Assembly (NCBI GenBank): GCA_965279405.1
Contig: OZ257157.1
Location: forward strand, 2,170,001 to 2,234,000
DNA from: CBDDIP01 sp965279405
GTDB taxonomy: Bacteria; Actinomycetota; Acidimicrobiia; Acidimicrobiales; Ilumatobacteraceae
DNA: 64,000 bases
Direction of reading: 5' to 3'
Shown here: in pieces, positions 57,366-64,000 of the stretch
Numbering within the stretch: the stretch's first letter is position 1
How the letters are laid out: each line of letters opens with the position of its first letter
The notes under the pieces: generated by a model
Seen by the model: the letters and a program-made list of their open reading frames with translations, nothing else
Databases searched by the model: none
Told to the model about the DNA's origin: nothing
Program-made: the position numbers and the translations under genes

Positions 57366-59828
57366 GTGCGTCGTTGGCTCATCCTCACCACTGCAGCGAT
57401 GCTCGCTCTCGGCGGCCTCGTGCCAGCGGTCTCGCCCGTCTCGGTGGCCTCGGCTGCCGTTCCGTCCGGGTTCACCGACACGTTGGTCACCACGGTGTCG
57501 AGCCCGACAACGGTCGTCGGGCTGCCCGACGGTCGGGTCGTCGTGCTGTCCAAGGGTGGGGCCGTTCGCATCATCGACCAGGCGGGCGCGTTGTTGCCGG
57601 CGGCGATCACGTTCGGCGGAACGTGCACCAACAGCGAGCAGGGACTGCTCGGCTTCGCCACGGATCCGGCCTTCTCCGTCAACGGGTTCGTCTACATCTA
57701 CCGCACCCGCTCGGTCGGCGTCAGCGTCGCGATCCCGAGCGGCTGCGTGAACCGCGTCAGCCGGTTCACGATGGCGGGCAACTCGATCATCGGCGGTTCC
57801 GAGGTCGTGCTCGTCGACAACCTGCCGACGAACCCGGGCAACCACAACGGCGGCGACCTCGAGGTCGGCAACGACGGCTTCCTCTACATCTCGGTCGGCG
57901 ATGGCGCTTGCAACGCGCGCACGCAAGCGACGTCGTGCGACAACGGACAGAACACTGCGGCGCAGGACCTGTCGTTGTTGAACGGCAAGATCCTGCGCGT
58001 CGACCGCAACACCGGGTTCGCCCCGCCGAGCAACCCGTTGACGGGCTTCCCTGGCGCGACCGATTGCCGCATGCGCGGTGGCAACGCAGCCACGCCGACG
58101 ACGTGGTGCAAGGAGATCTACGCGTGGGGACTTCGCAACCCCTACCGCTTCGCCTTCGACACGAACACCGGCACGACGAGGTTCAACATCAACGACGTCG
58201 GCCAGAACAAGCGCGAAGAGGTCGACCTCGGCCAGGCCGGCGCGAACTACGGGTGGCCGGCGCGTGAAGGCATCTGCGCGCAGTCGGCGAACGGCACCCC
58301 GTGCGCGTCGCCGACGAGCGACACCGACTCGCGCACGGTGACGTACTGCCGCCCGACCGGCACGAACGTCTGCGTGCAACCGATCCTCGACTACCCGCAC
58401 AACCCGTCGACCGGTGGTGACGTGATCACCGGCGCGGCGTTCGTGCCGAACGGCGCGTGGCCGACCGAGTACGACGGCGGCTACTTCCTCGCCGACGCCG
58501 ATCCCGGCAAGGTCGTCTTCCGCGCGGCCAACGGCACGGCCAACTTCGTCGAGCCGTTCCTCGCCAGCGCCGGCTACGTCAGCGACCTCAACTTCGTGCT
58601 CGGCCCGACCGGGTGGGCGCTGTGGTACGTCAACGCCGGCAACGGTCAAGTGCGCAAGATCACCTACAACACCGCCGCTGCACCGTCGCCCGGGGCGATG
58701 AAGTACACGCCGCTGGCGACGTCCGATCGCGTCTTCGACACTCGGAACGCGGGCGCCGATACGGGCCCGATCCGCGCCGGTACGACGCGACTCGTCGACC
58801 TGAACCCGCCGTCGGGCACCGCTCGGGCCGCGCTGGTCAACCTCACCTTCGCCAGCACGCAGGGCCCCGGGTTCGTGTCGTCGTGGACACCGCGCACCAC
58901 TCGCCCCGCGTCGTCGAACCTCAACGCGTCCGCGTCCGAGGTGGTGGCCAACTCGGCGATCGTGCCGCTCGACGCCGACGGCAAGACGATCATCATGTCG
59001 TCGGTGACCGCCGACGTGGTCGTCGACGTCCTCGGCTTCTTCGACACGTCGGGCGCCACGACCGCAGGTCGCTTCACGGCGACGTCGCCGTTGCGGATCG
59101 CCGACACGCGCAACCCGTCGGCGACCGGCAACACGTACACCCGCACCGGGACCACCACGCTCGGCGTGGTCAACGTGCCGGTGGTCAGCTCGGCGGCGGG
59201 CGTGCCTGCCGGGACGAGTGCGGTCGCGGTGATCGTCACCGCGCTCAGCGGCGACGCCGTCCCCGATGGCGGCTACGCGGTGGCCTACCGACACGGTGAC
59301 GCGGTGCCGAACACGTCGACGGTGAACGTCAACGGCTTCGGCGACACGCGCGCCAACCTCGCTGTGGTGCCCGTGGGCGCGGACGGCAGCATCGACCTCC
59401 AGCTGTTCAAGACGGCCAACGTGCTCGTCGACGTCGTCGGCTACTTCACCGGTGGCGGCGCGTCGAGCAGCACCACCGGTCTGTTCGTGTCGCTGCCGTC
59501 GGTGCGCGAGATCGACTCGCGCTCGAACAAGGGCCTCCTCCACGGCGGCATCGGCGTGACGCAGACGTTCAACGCCACCGACGTGCCCGACAACGCGATC
59601 GCGATCGCACAGAACCTCACCATCACCGAGACGATCGGTGCCGGGTTCATCACGTCGTGGCCGACGACCGCGCCGACGCGCCCGGACGTGAGCAACGGCA
59701 ACGCCACCGGCAGCGGCCAGACGCGTGCTGCGTTCTCGATCACCGGGCTGGGCGCTGGTGCGGCGAACTACTACACGTTCATGAACACGCACATCATCAG
59801 CGACTTCGCCGGTTACTTCCAGGGCTGA
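57366..59828 (+). CDS. secreted PQQ-type sugar/sorbosone dehydrogenase with C-terminal repeats
   Basis: 820 residues from GTG 57366 with GGGAGG 6 nt upstream. Signal peptide (residues 1-31), then a GSDH six-bladed propeller (about 35-440): SEQGLLGFATDPAF, NHNGGDLEVGNDGFLYISVGDG, EIYAWGLRNPYRFAFD, NDVGQNKREEVDLGQAGANYGWP. These are conserved in soluble glucose/aldose dehydrogenases, which use PQQ and Ca2+. The C-terminus has three beta repeats of about 120 residues, each with a DTR or DSR near its start and VVDVLGFF/VVDVVGYF/ISDFAGYF at its end, probably for cell-surface attachment. Confidence 0.85.
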   Translation: MRRWLILTTAAMLALGGLVPAVSPVSVASAAVPSGFTDTLVTTVSSPTTVVGLPDGRVVVLSKGGAVRIIDQAGALLPAAITFGGTCTNSEQGLLGFATDPAFSVNGFVYIYRTRSVGVSVAIPSGCVNRVSRFTMAGNSIIGGSEVVLVDNLPTNPGNHNGGDLEVGNDGFLYISVGDGACNARTQATSCDNGQNTAAQDLSLLNGKILRVDRNTGFAPPSNPLTGFPGATDCRMRGGNAATPTTWCKEIYAWGLRNPYRFAFDTNTGTTRFNINDVGQNKREEVDLGQAGANYGWPAREGICAQSANGTPCASPTSDTDSRTVTYCRPTGTNVCVQPILDYPHNPSTGGDVITGAAFVPNGAWPTEYDGGYFLADADPGKVVFRAANGTANFVEPFLASAGYVSDLNFVLGPTGWALWYVNAGNGQVRKITYNTAAAPSPGAMKYTPLATSDRVFDTRNAGADTGPIRAGTTRLVDLNPPSGTARAALVNLTFASTQGPGFVSSWTPRTTRPASSNLNASASEVVANSAIVPLDADGKTIIMSSVTADVVVDVLGFFDTSGATTAGRFTATSPLRIADTRNPSATGNTYTRTGTTTLGVVNVPVVSSAAGVPAGTSAVAVIVTALSGDAVPDGGYAVAYRHGDAVPNTSTVNVNGFGDTRANLAVVPVGADGSIDLQLFKTANVLVDVVGYFTGGGASSSTTGLFVSLPSVREIDSRSNKGLLHGGIGVTQTFNATDVPDNAIAIAQNLTITETIGAGFITSWPTTAPTRPDVSNGNATGSGQTRAAFSITGLGAGAANYYTFMNTHIISDFAGYFQG

Positions 59829-59850
59829 GGTTCGCCAATAGCCTGGGCCC

Positions 59851-61569
59851 GTGCCTCGCCTGCGGATCGCCCTCGCCCAGCTGAACCCCACCGTCGGCGA
59901 CCTCGACGGCAACATCGCCAAGATCTGCGCGGCGTACGACGAGGCCGAGGCAGCGGGCTGCGACATCGTCGCCTTCCCCGAGCTGGCCATCACCGGCTAC
60001 CCGCCGGAAGACCTCGTGCTGAAGCCGGGTTTCGTCGCCGACAACCTCGCCGGGTTGGCGAAGGTGGCGGCGCGCACCGGTCGTTGCGCTGCGGTCGTCG
60101 GCTACGTCGCCTCCGATCGCGACATCTACAACGCGGCGGCGGTGTGCGCCAACGGCGAGGTGCTCGGCACGTATCGCAAGCGGCTGCTGCCGAACTACGC
60201 GGTGTTCGACGAGGCGCGCTACTTCACGCCCGGCGCGGAGAGCGATCCGTTCGAGCTGTACCTCATCGGTGGGGTGAAGGTCGGCATCAGCATCTGCGAG
60301 GACGTGTGGAGCCCGACCGGTCCGCTGGCCGAGCAGGCGGCGGGCGGTGCCGAGGTGAACATCAACATCAACGGCTCGCCGTATCACGCCGGCAAGGCCG
60401 CCGGACGCGAGCGCATGCTGGCGACGAGAGCTGCCGACGCGTCGTGCGCGCTGGTCTACGTCAACCAGGTGTGCGGTCAGGACGAGCTCGTCTTTGACGG
60501 CGCCTCGGTCGTCTTCGACGCCGACGGGCAACTCGTCGCCCGCGCCGCGCAGTTCGTCGAGGAGCTCCTGATCACCGACCTCGAGGTCGAGCCGGTCTAC
60601 CGCAAGCGGTTGCTCGATCCGCGCGGGCGGCGCACCGACGGGCAGCTGCCCGTCGTGTTCGTCAGCGACCGGCCGATCACGCAGGCCGCGCCCGCGCCCG
60701 CTCGGTTCGCCGAACCGCTGTCGGCCGACACCGAGCTGTACGACGCGCTCGTGCTCGGCACCGGCGACTACGTCCGCAAGAACGGGTTCACCGACGTGGT
60801 CATCGCGCTGTCCGGCGGCATCGACTCGACGATTGTTGCGTGCGTCGCGGTGGAAGCACTCGGCGCCGAGCACGTGCACGGGATCAGCATGCCCAGCCGC
60901 TACTCCAGCGACGGCTCGATGACCGATGCGTACGCGCTGGCGGAAGCCCTCGGCATCGAGTGCCTGACCGTGCCGATCGAACCGGCATTCGCCGCGTACC
61001 TGGAGATGACGAAGCCGGCGTTCGGCGACCGGCCGCAGGACCTGACCGAGGAGAACCTGCAGAGCCGCATCCGTGGCACGACGCTGATGGCGATGTCGAA
61101 CAAGTTCGGCTGGATGGTGCTCACCACCGGCAACAAGAGCGAGCTGGCCGTCGGCTACTTCACGATCTACGGCGACTCGGTCGGTGGCTACGCGGTGATC
61201 AAGGACGTGCTCAAGACGCGGGTGTACGACCTGTGCCGGCACGTCAACGAGCGCGCCGGGCGGATGATCATCAACGAGAGCGTGCTGACCAAGCCACCCT
61301 CGGCCGAGCTGCGTCCGGATCAGCGCGACGACCAGAGCCTGCCGCCGTACGAGGTGCTCGACCCGATCCTGCGCCTCTACGTCGAGGAGGATCGCACCGC
61401 CGGCGAGATCATCGCCCTCGGCCACGACGAGGCCATCGTGCGGCGCATCACGCGGCTCGTCGACATCAACGAGTACAAGCGCCGCCAGTGCCCGCCCGGC
61501 GTGCGCGTCAGCCTGAAGGCGTTCGGCAAGGACCGCCGCCTGCCGATCACCAACGGCTACCGCGGCTGA
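59851..61569 (+). CDS. nadE: glutamine-dependent NAD+ synthetase
   Basis: 572 residues, two domains. N-terminal nitrilase-like glutaminase: catalytic Glu in FPELAITGYPPEDL, Lys in GTYRKRLLPNY, Cys in ISICEDVW. C-terminal synthetase: P-loop ALSGGIDSTIVACVAV, SRYSSDGSMTDAYALAEALG, and TTGNKSELAVGYFTIYGD. It makes NAD+ from deamido-NAD+ with glutamine as nitrogen donor. GTG 59851. Overlaps the convergent VOC gene by 13 bp. Confidence 0.97.
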   Translation: MPRLRIALAQLNPTVGDLDGNIAKICAAYDEAEAAGCDIVAFPELAITGYPPEDLVLKPGFVADNLAGLAKVAARTGRCAAVVGYVASDRDIYNAAAVCANGEVLGTYRKRLLPNYAVFDEARYFTPGAESDPFELYLIGGVKVGISICEDVWSPTGPLAEQAAGGAEVNININGSPYHAGKAAGRERMLATRAADASCALVYVNQVCGQDELVFDGASVVFDADGQLVARAAQFVEELLITDLEVEPVYRKRLLDPRGRRTDGQLPVVFVSDRPITQAAPAPARFAEPLSADTELYDALVLGTGDYVRKNGFTDVVIALSGGIDSTIVACVAVEALGAEHVHGISMPSRYSSDGSMTDAYALAEALGIECLTVPIEPAFAAYLEMTKPAFGDRPQDLTEENLQSRIRGTTLMAMSNKFGWMVLTTGNKSELAVGYFTIYGDSVGGYAVIKDVLKTRVYDLCRHVNERAGRMIINESVLTKPPSAELRPDQRDDQSLPPYEVLDPILRLYVEEDRTAGEIIALGHDEAIVRRITRLVDINEYKRRQCPPGVRVSLKAFGKDRRLPITNGYRG

Positions 61570-61916
61570 GCGGGCTCCTGCAGCTCGACGAGGTTGCCGC
61601 TCGGGTCGTGGAGGAACGACTGGCGTCCGGAGCCCACGGGCTTGGGATCGCTGACCTCCACGCCCCGGCCGCGCAGCTCGACGATCGCATCATCGAGGTG
61701 CGGCACGTGCAACGCCAGGTGCTGGCCGCGCTGCTCGGGCACCTGCGCTTCGATCAGGTGGATCTGCTGGCCGCCGACGTCGAGCCACGCGCCGCCGAAC
61801 GGGAAGTCCGGCCGGTCGCCGCGGACGGTGAGCCCGATCACGTCGACGTAGAAGGAGATCGCCGCGTCCACATCGGACACGTTGATCGACACGTGGTGCA
61901 CCCCATCGACCTGCAT
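61557..61916 (-). CDS. VOC superfamily (glyoxalase/dioxygenase fold) protein
   Basis: 119 residues: VHHVSINVSDVDAAISFYVDVIGLTVRGDRPDF and LALHVPHLDDAIVELRGRGVEV ... FLHDPSGNLVELQEP. The paired beta-alpha-beta-beta-beta modules and the His/Glu ligands (VHHVSI, LVELQE) indicate a metal-binding VOC enzyme. The substrate is not determinable. ATG 61916. Confidence 0.88.
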   Translation of the reverse strand: MQVDGVHHVSINVSDVDAAISFYVDVIGLTVRGDRPDFPFGGAWLDVGGQQIHLIEAQVPEQRGQHLALHVPHLDDAIVELRGRGVEVSDPKPVGSGRQSFLHDPSGNLVELQEPAQPR

Positions 61917-61923
61917 CGCCCGA

Positions 61924-62358
61924 TCATCGCACTCGGCTGAGCAGCGTGTCGATGCTGGCGTAGCGATCGGCCGGGAGCTCCGTGGGCTGGAACCAGCGCG
62001 CTTCGCGGATCTCCACCCGGCGCAGGCCGCGTCGGGCCGTCGGCTCGTCGTCGCTGTGCACCGCGAAGCCGGAGAACGTGTCGCCGTTGCCGGGCACCTC
62101 GTCGACGGTGCCGATCGGCTGCAGCCGGCTCGGGTCGACGGCGATGCCGGTCTCTTCGCGCAGCTCGCGCACGGCAGCCACCTCCAACGTCTCGCCGCAC
62201 TCGGCCGCACCGCCGGGCAGCGACCAGGCGTGCAGCCCGAACCAGCTGCGCACGAGCAGGCACGAACCGTCGCTGCGGATCACGAGCACGCGCGTCCGCT
62301 GTGCGGGGCCGCGGACCCGATGGGCGACGGTGCTGACGAGCACCCCCAGCCGCGACAT
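61924..62358 (-). CDS. Nudix hydrolase
   Basis: 144 residues with a complete Nudix box, GGAAECGETLEVAAVRELREETGI, following WSLPGG. It hydrolyses a nucleoside-diphosphate-linked compound; specificity is unknown. ATG 62358 begins MSRLGVL; longer upstream frames have no homology. It ends 7 bp before the VOC gene start and is probably co-transcribed with it. Confidence 0.88.
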   Translation of the reverse strand: MSRLGVLVSTVAHRVRGPAQRTRVLVIRSDGSCLLVRSWFGLHAWSLPGGAAECGETLEVAAVRELREETGIAVDPSRLQPIGTVDEVPGNGDTFSGFAVHSDDEPTARRGLRRVEIREARWFQPTELPADRYASIDTLLSRVR

Positions 62359-62374
62359 CGTCGAAGCGTACGTG

Positions 62375-63124
62375 TCAGCTGTACGCGTCGATGCCGAGCT
62401 TGACGGCCAGACCGAGCGCGGCGATGGCGATGCCGATGCGCAACGGCGTGGGCGGCAGGCGCCGGACGATCTTCGGGCCGAGGGTGTTGCCGACGAACAA
62501 CCCGACACCGAGCGGCAGCGCGGCCGTCCAGCGCACGTCGCCGAAGATCACGAACGCGATCGCCGCGACGCCGTTCGCGGCGCCCAACGCCACGGACTTG
62601 AGCGCGTTGCTGCGTGGCAGCGTGTCGTGGGTCAGCAGGAGCAGCACGGCCAGCGCCATCGTGCCCGCACCCGCACCGAAGTAGCCGCCGTACACGCCGA
62701 TCAGCCCCATCGACCAGACCACCGAACGGCGAGCATGCGCGTGGTGGTCGGCGGCAGCGGCGTCGACCAGCTGTCGGCTGAACATGATCGCCACCGCAGC
62801 GAGGCCGATGAGCACCGGCACGATCCGTTCGAACGTGCCGTCGGGGGTGAGGAGCAGCAGCGCGCCTCCGGCCGCGCCGCCGATGGCGCAGGCGATGGAG
62901 AGCTGCCGAACGCGCAGGCCCTGGCCGGCGAGCTCCGGCTGCGAGCCGACGGCCGCACCTGCCGTGCCGAGCGTCATCGCGATCGTGTTCGTGACGTTGG
63001 CGCTCACCGCCGGCAACCCGATGGCGAGCAACGCCGGGTAGCTGATCAGTGACGCCAGTCCGGCGACGCTGCCGGTGAGGCCGGCGCCAACGCCGGCCAG
63101 CACGAGCAGCAAGGCCTGCGTCAC
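62375..63124 (-). CDS. TauE/SafE (TSUP) family permease
   Basis: 249 residues, about eight helices. GLTGSVAGLASLISYPALLAIGLPAVSANVTNTIAM near the N-terminus and GVYGGYFGAGAGTMALAVLLLL in the middle are the two internally related TSUP motifs. The family exports sulfite or organosulfonates, or acts on other anions. GTG 63124 overlaps the MFS stop (GTGA). Confidence 0.9.
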   Translation of the reverse strand: MTQALLLVLAGVGAGLTGSVAGLASLISYPALLAIGLPAVSANVTNTIAMTLGTAGAAVGSQPELAGQGLRVRQLSIACAIGGAAGGALLLLTPDGTFERIVPVLIGLAAVAIMFSRQLVDAAAADHHAHARRSVVWSMGLIGVYGGYFGAGAGTMALAVLLLLTHDTLPRSNALKSVALGAANGVAAIAFVIFGDVRWTAALPLGVGLFVGNTLGPKIVRRLPPTPLRIGIAIAALGLAVKLGIDAYS

Positions 63125-63999
63125 GTCAACCGGCCGCGCGCAGTGATCAAGGTCGCGGCGATCGCGGCGAGCACGACCGAACCGATCGCCGAGGTCGCCA
63201 TGCCGTGGTGCTCGTACCAGCGCGTCGCCGGGATCGCGACGGCGGCGCGGGTGAGCGTGACGCCGCCGATCAACATGCCGAGGCCCTTCGCCGGAGCGCC
63301 CGGGGTGAGCAGGGCGCCGAGCGGCAGGCCGCTGATGATCGCCAGCTCGAACCCCATCAGGAACAGGGCCAGACCGCCGAGCATCGACGGCAGGTGGTGC
63401 GCGCCGATGCCGACGATCGCCGCGCCGGGCGCCATGAGCGCCGCGCCGATGACCACGCACCGCTCCTTGCCCCAGCGATCGGTGCGGCCGACCGAGACGA
63501 TGCTGGAGACGAGCTCCACCGCTCCCAGGCCGAACGTGACCGCGGCCAGCTTGGCCGGTGTGAAGTCGAACTCGTCCTCGAGCCACGAGCCGTACGTGAC
63601 GAACATGAACTGCGCGCTGCCGGCCAGTGCACCGACCGCAGCAGCGGTGACGATGATCAACCTCCACGGAGACTGGTTGTCGCGAGTCGCTTGCGCTTCG
63701 TGAGCGGTGACGGCGCCCGGGTGGTCCTCGTGTGGAAGCCGCCGGTGCAGGGCGGCGGCAGCGCCGAGCACCACCGCGGCGATGACGACGTAGGCAACGT
63801 TCCACGACGACACGGCGACGACGAGCGCGAGCGCGCTCACTCCGACGAGGAGCCCGAGCGACCACGACGTCTCCGTCAGGCTGATGACGCGACTGCGGAC
63901 CTCGAACGGCACGCGATCGGCGATCCAGCCGCCGAGGGCGATGTCGTAGGTCACCTTGGCGACGGAGAGGATCGACAGGGCGACGACGAACACCCAGAG
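63121..63999 (-). CDS. MFS transporter, 5' end outside window
   Basis: C-terminal about 292 residues of a major facilitator superfamily protein; the frame is open to the window edge. About eight helices are visible. GWIADRVPFEVRSRVISLTETSWSLGLLVG is a typical loop and helix of the N-terminal half, and VGRTDRWGKERCVVIGAALMAPG is the half-repeat loop of the C-terminal half. Transport substrate is unknown. Coupled to the TSUP gene by a 4-bp overlap. Confidence 0.85.
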   Translation of the reverse strand, partial: LWVFVVALSILSVAKVTYDIALGGWIADRVPFEVRSRVISLTETSWSLGLLVGVSALALVVAVSSWNVAYVVIAAVVLGAAAALHRRLPHEDHPGAVTAHEAQATRDNQSPWRLIIVTAAAVGALAGSAQFMFVTYGSWLEDEFDFTPAKLAAVTFGLGAVELVSSIVSVGRTDRWGKERCVVIGAALMAPGAAIVGIGAHHLPSMLGGLALFLMGFELAIISGLPLGALLTPGAPAKGLGMLIGGVTLTRAAVAIPATRWYEHHGMATSAIGSVVLAAIAATLITARGRLT

Positions 64000-64000
64000 G

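Noticed and set aside
57312..59993. 893-codon open frame on the minus strand opposite the sugar dehydrogenase
   Set aside because: Low-complexity Arg/Val/Asp translation. The plus-strand gene has a signal peptide, GSDH motifs and a strong ribosome site.

Overview
This window is very GC-rich, gene-dense chromosomal DNA. The gene content points to an actinobacterium, most likely Acidimicrobiia (Ilumatobacter-like). It carries a WhiB7-type regulator, an orphan GlnR, an F420-type luciferase-like oxidoreductase, a mycothiol-synthase-like double GNAT protein, a ClpS-DUF2017 pair and an actinobacterial xylose operon. The taxon is inferred from these families only. No rRNA, prophage, insertion sequence or CRISPR array was seen. 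Genes are tightly packed, and many neighbours share a 1-4 bp ATGA, GTGA or TGATG junction.

Region by region. 0-5.3 kb: end of an FtsH-like protease, an LLM oxidoreductase, a double GNAT protein, an aldehyde dehydrogenase and EngB. 5.2-13.5 kb: two secreted or anchored proteins, a membrane diguanylate cyclase, a GT87-like membrane protein, an ECF sigma factor with a coupled membrane sensor, and a thioesterase. 13.6-14.0 kb: tRNA-Glu, tRNA-Asp and tRNA-Phe followed by a strong hairpin. 14.1-15.7 kb: DegV, DUF2017 and ClpS. 15.8-25.4 kb: a respiratory locus with heme O synthase, three oxidase-like genes whose metal ligands are gone, a complete caa3-type oxidase (CoxB with fused cytochrome c, 14-helix CtaD, 5-helix CtaE, subunit IV) and CtaG. 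25.4-29.1 kb: ABC exporter, SerS and PdxH. 29.1-33.7 kb: a DUF4062-STAND ATPase, a poly-gamma-glutamate hydrolase, CcdA and a TlpA-like protein. 34.0-34.8 kb: whiB7 with an upstream ORF and an attenuator-type terminator. 34.8-38.6 kb: Orn, Nudix, Mrp, ErpA and a thioredoxin-fold lipoprotein. 38.6-44.2 kb: a compact molybdo-hydroxylase-like fusion, RidA, a 53-residue membrane protein, a PLP decarboxylase, an 8-oxoguanine-deaminase-like amidohydrolase and an SGNH lipoprotein. 44.2-51.9 kb: xylA-xylB, then a promoter/operator, xylF-xylG-xylH and the ROK repressor. 52.0-53.0 kb: an AbiEi/DUF559 protein between imperfect direct repeats. 53.0-56.3 kb: glnR, glnA and glnII. 56.3-64 kb: lipoprotein, secreted sugar dehydrogenase, NadE, VOC protein, Nudix, TSUP permease and a partial MFS transporter.

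The main functional units are the terminal oxidase with its assembly factors, complete xylose uptake and isomerisation, nitrogen assimilation under GlnR, and antibiotic-responsive WhiB7. The most unusual feature is the block at 16.9-20.3 kb. It holds paralogues of oxidase subunits I and III and a cupredoxin-like protein. They keep the family fold signatures, but every canonical heme or copper ligand I could align is substituted, and they sit directly upstream of the real oxidase genes.
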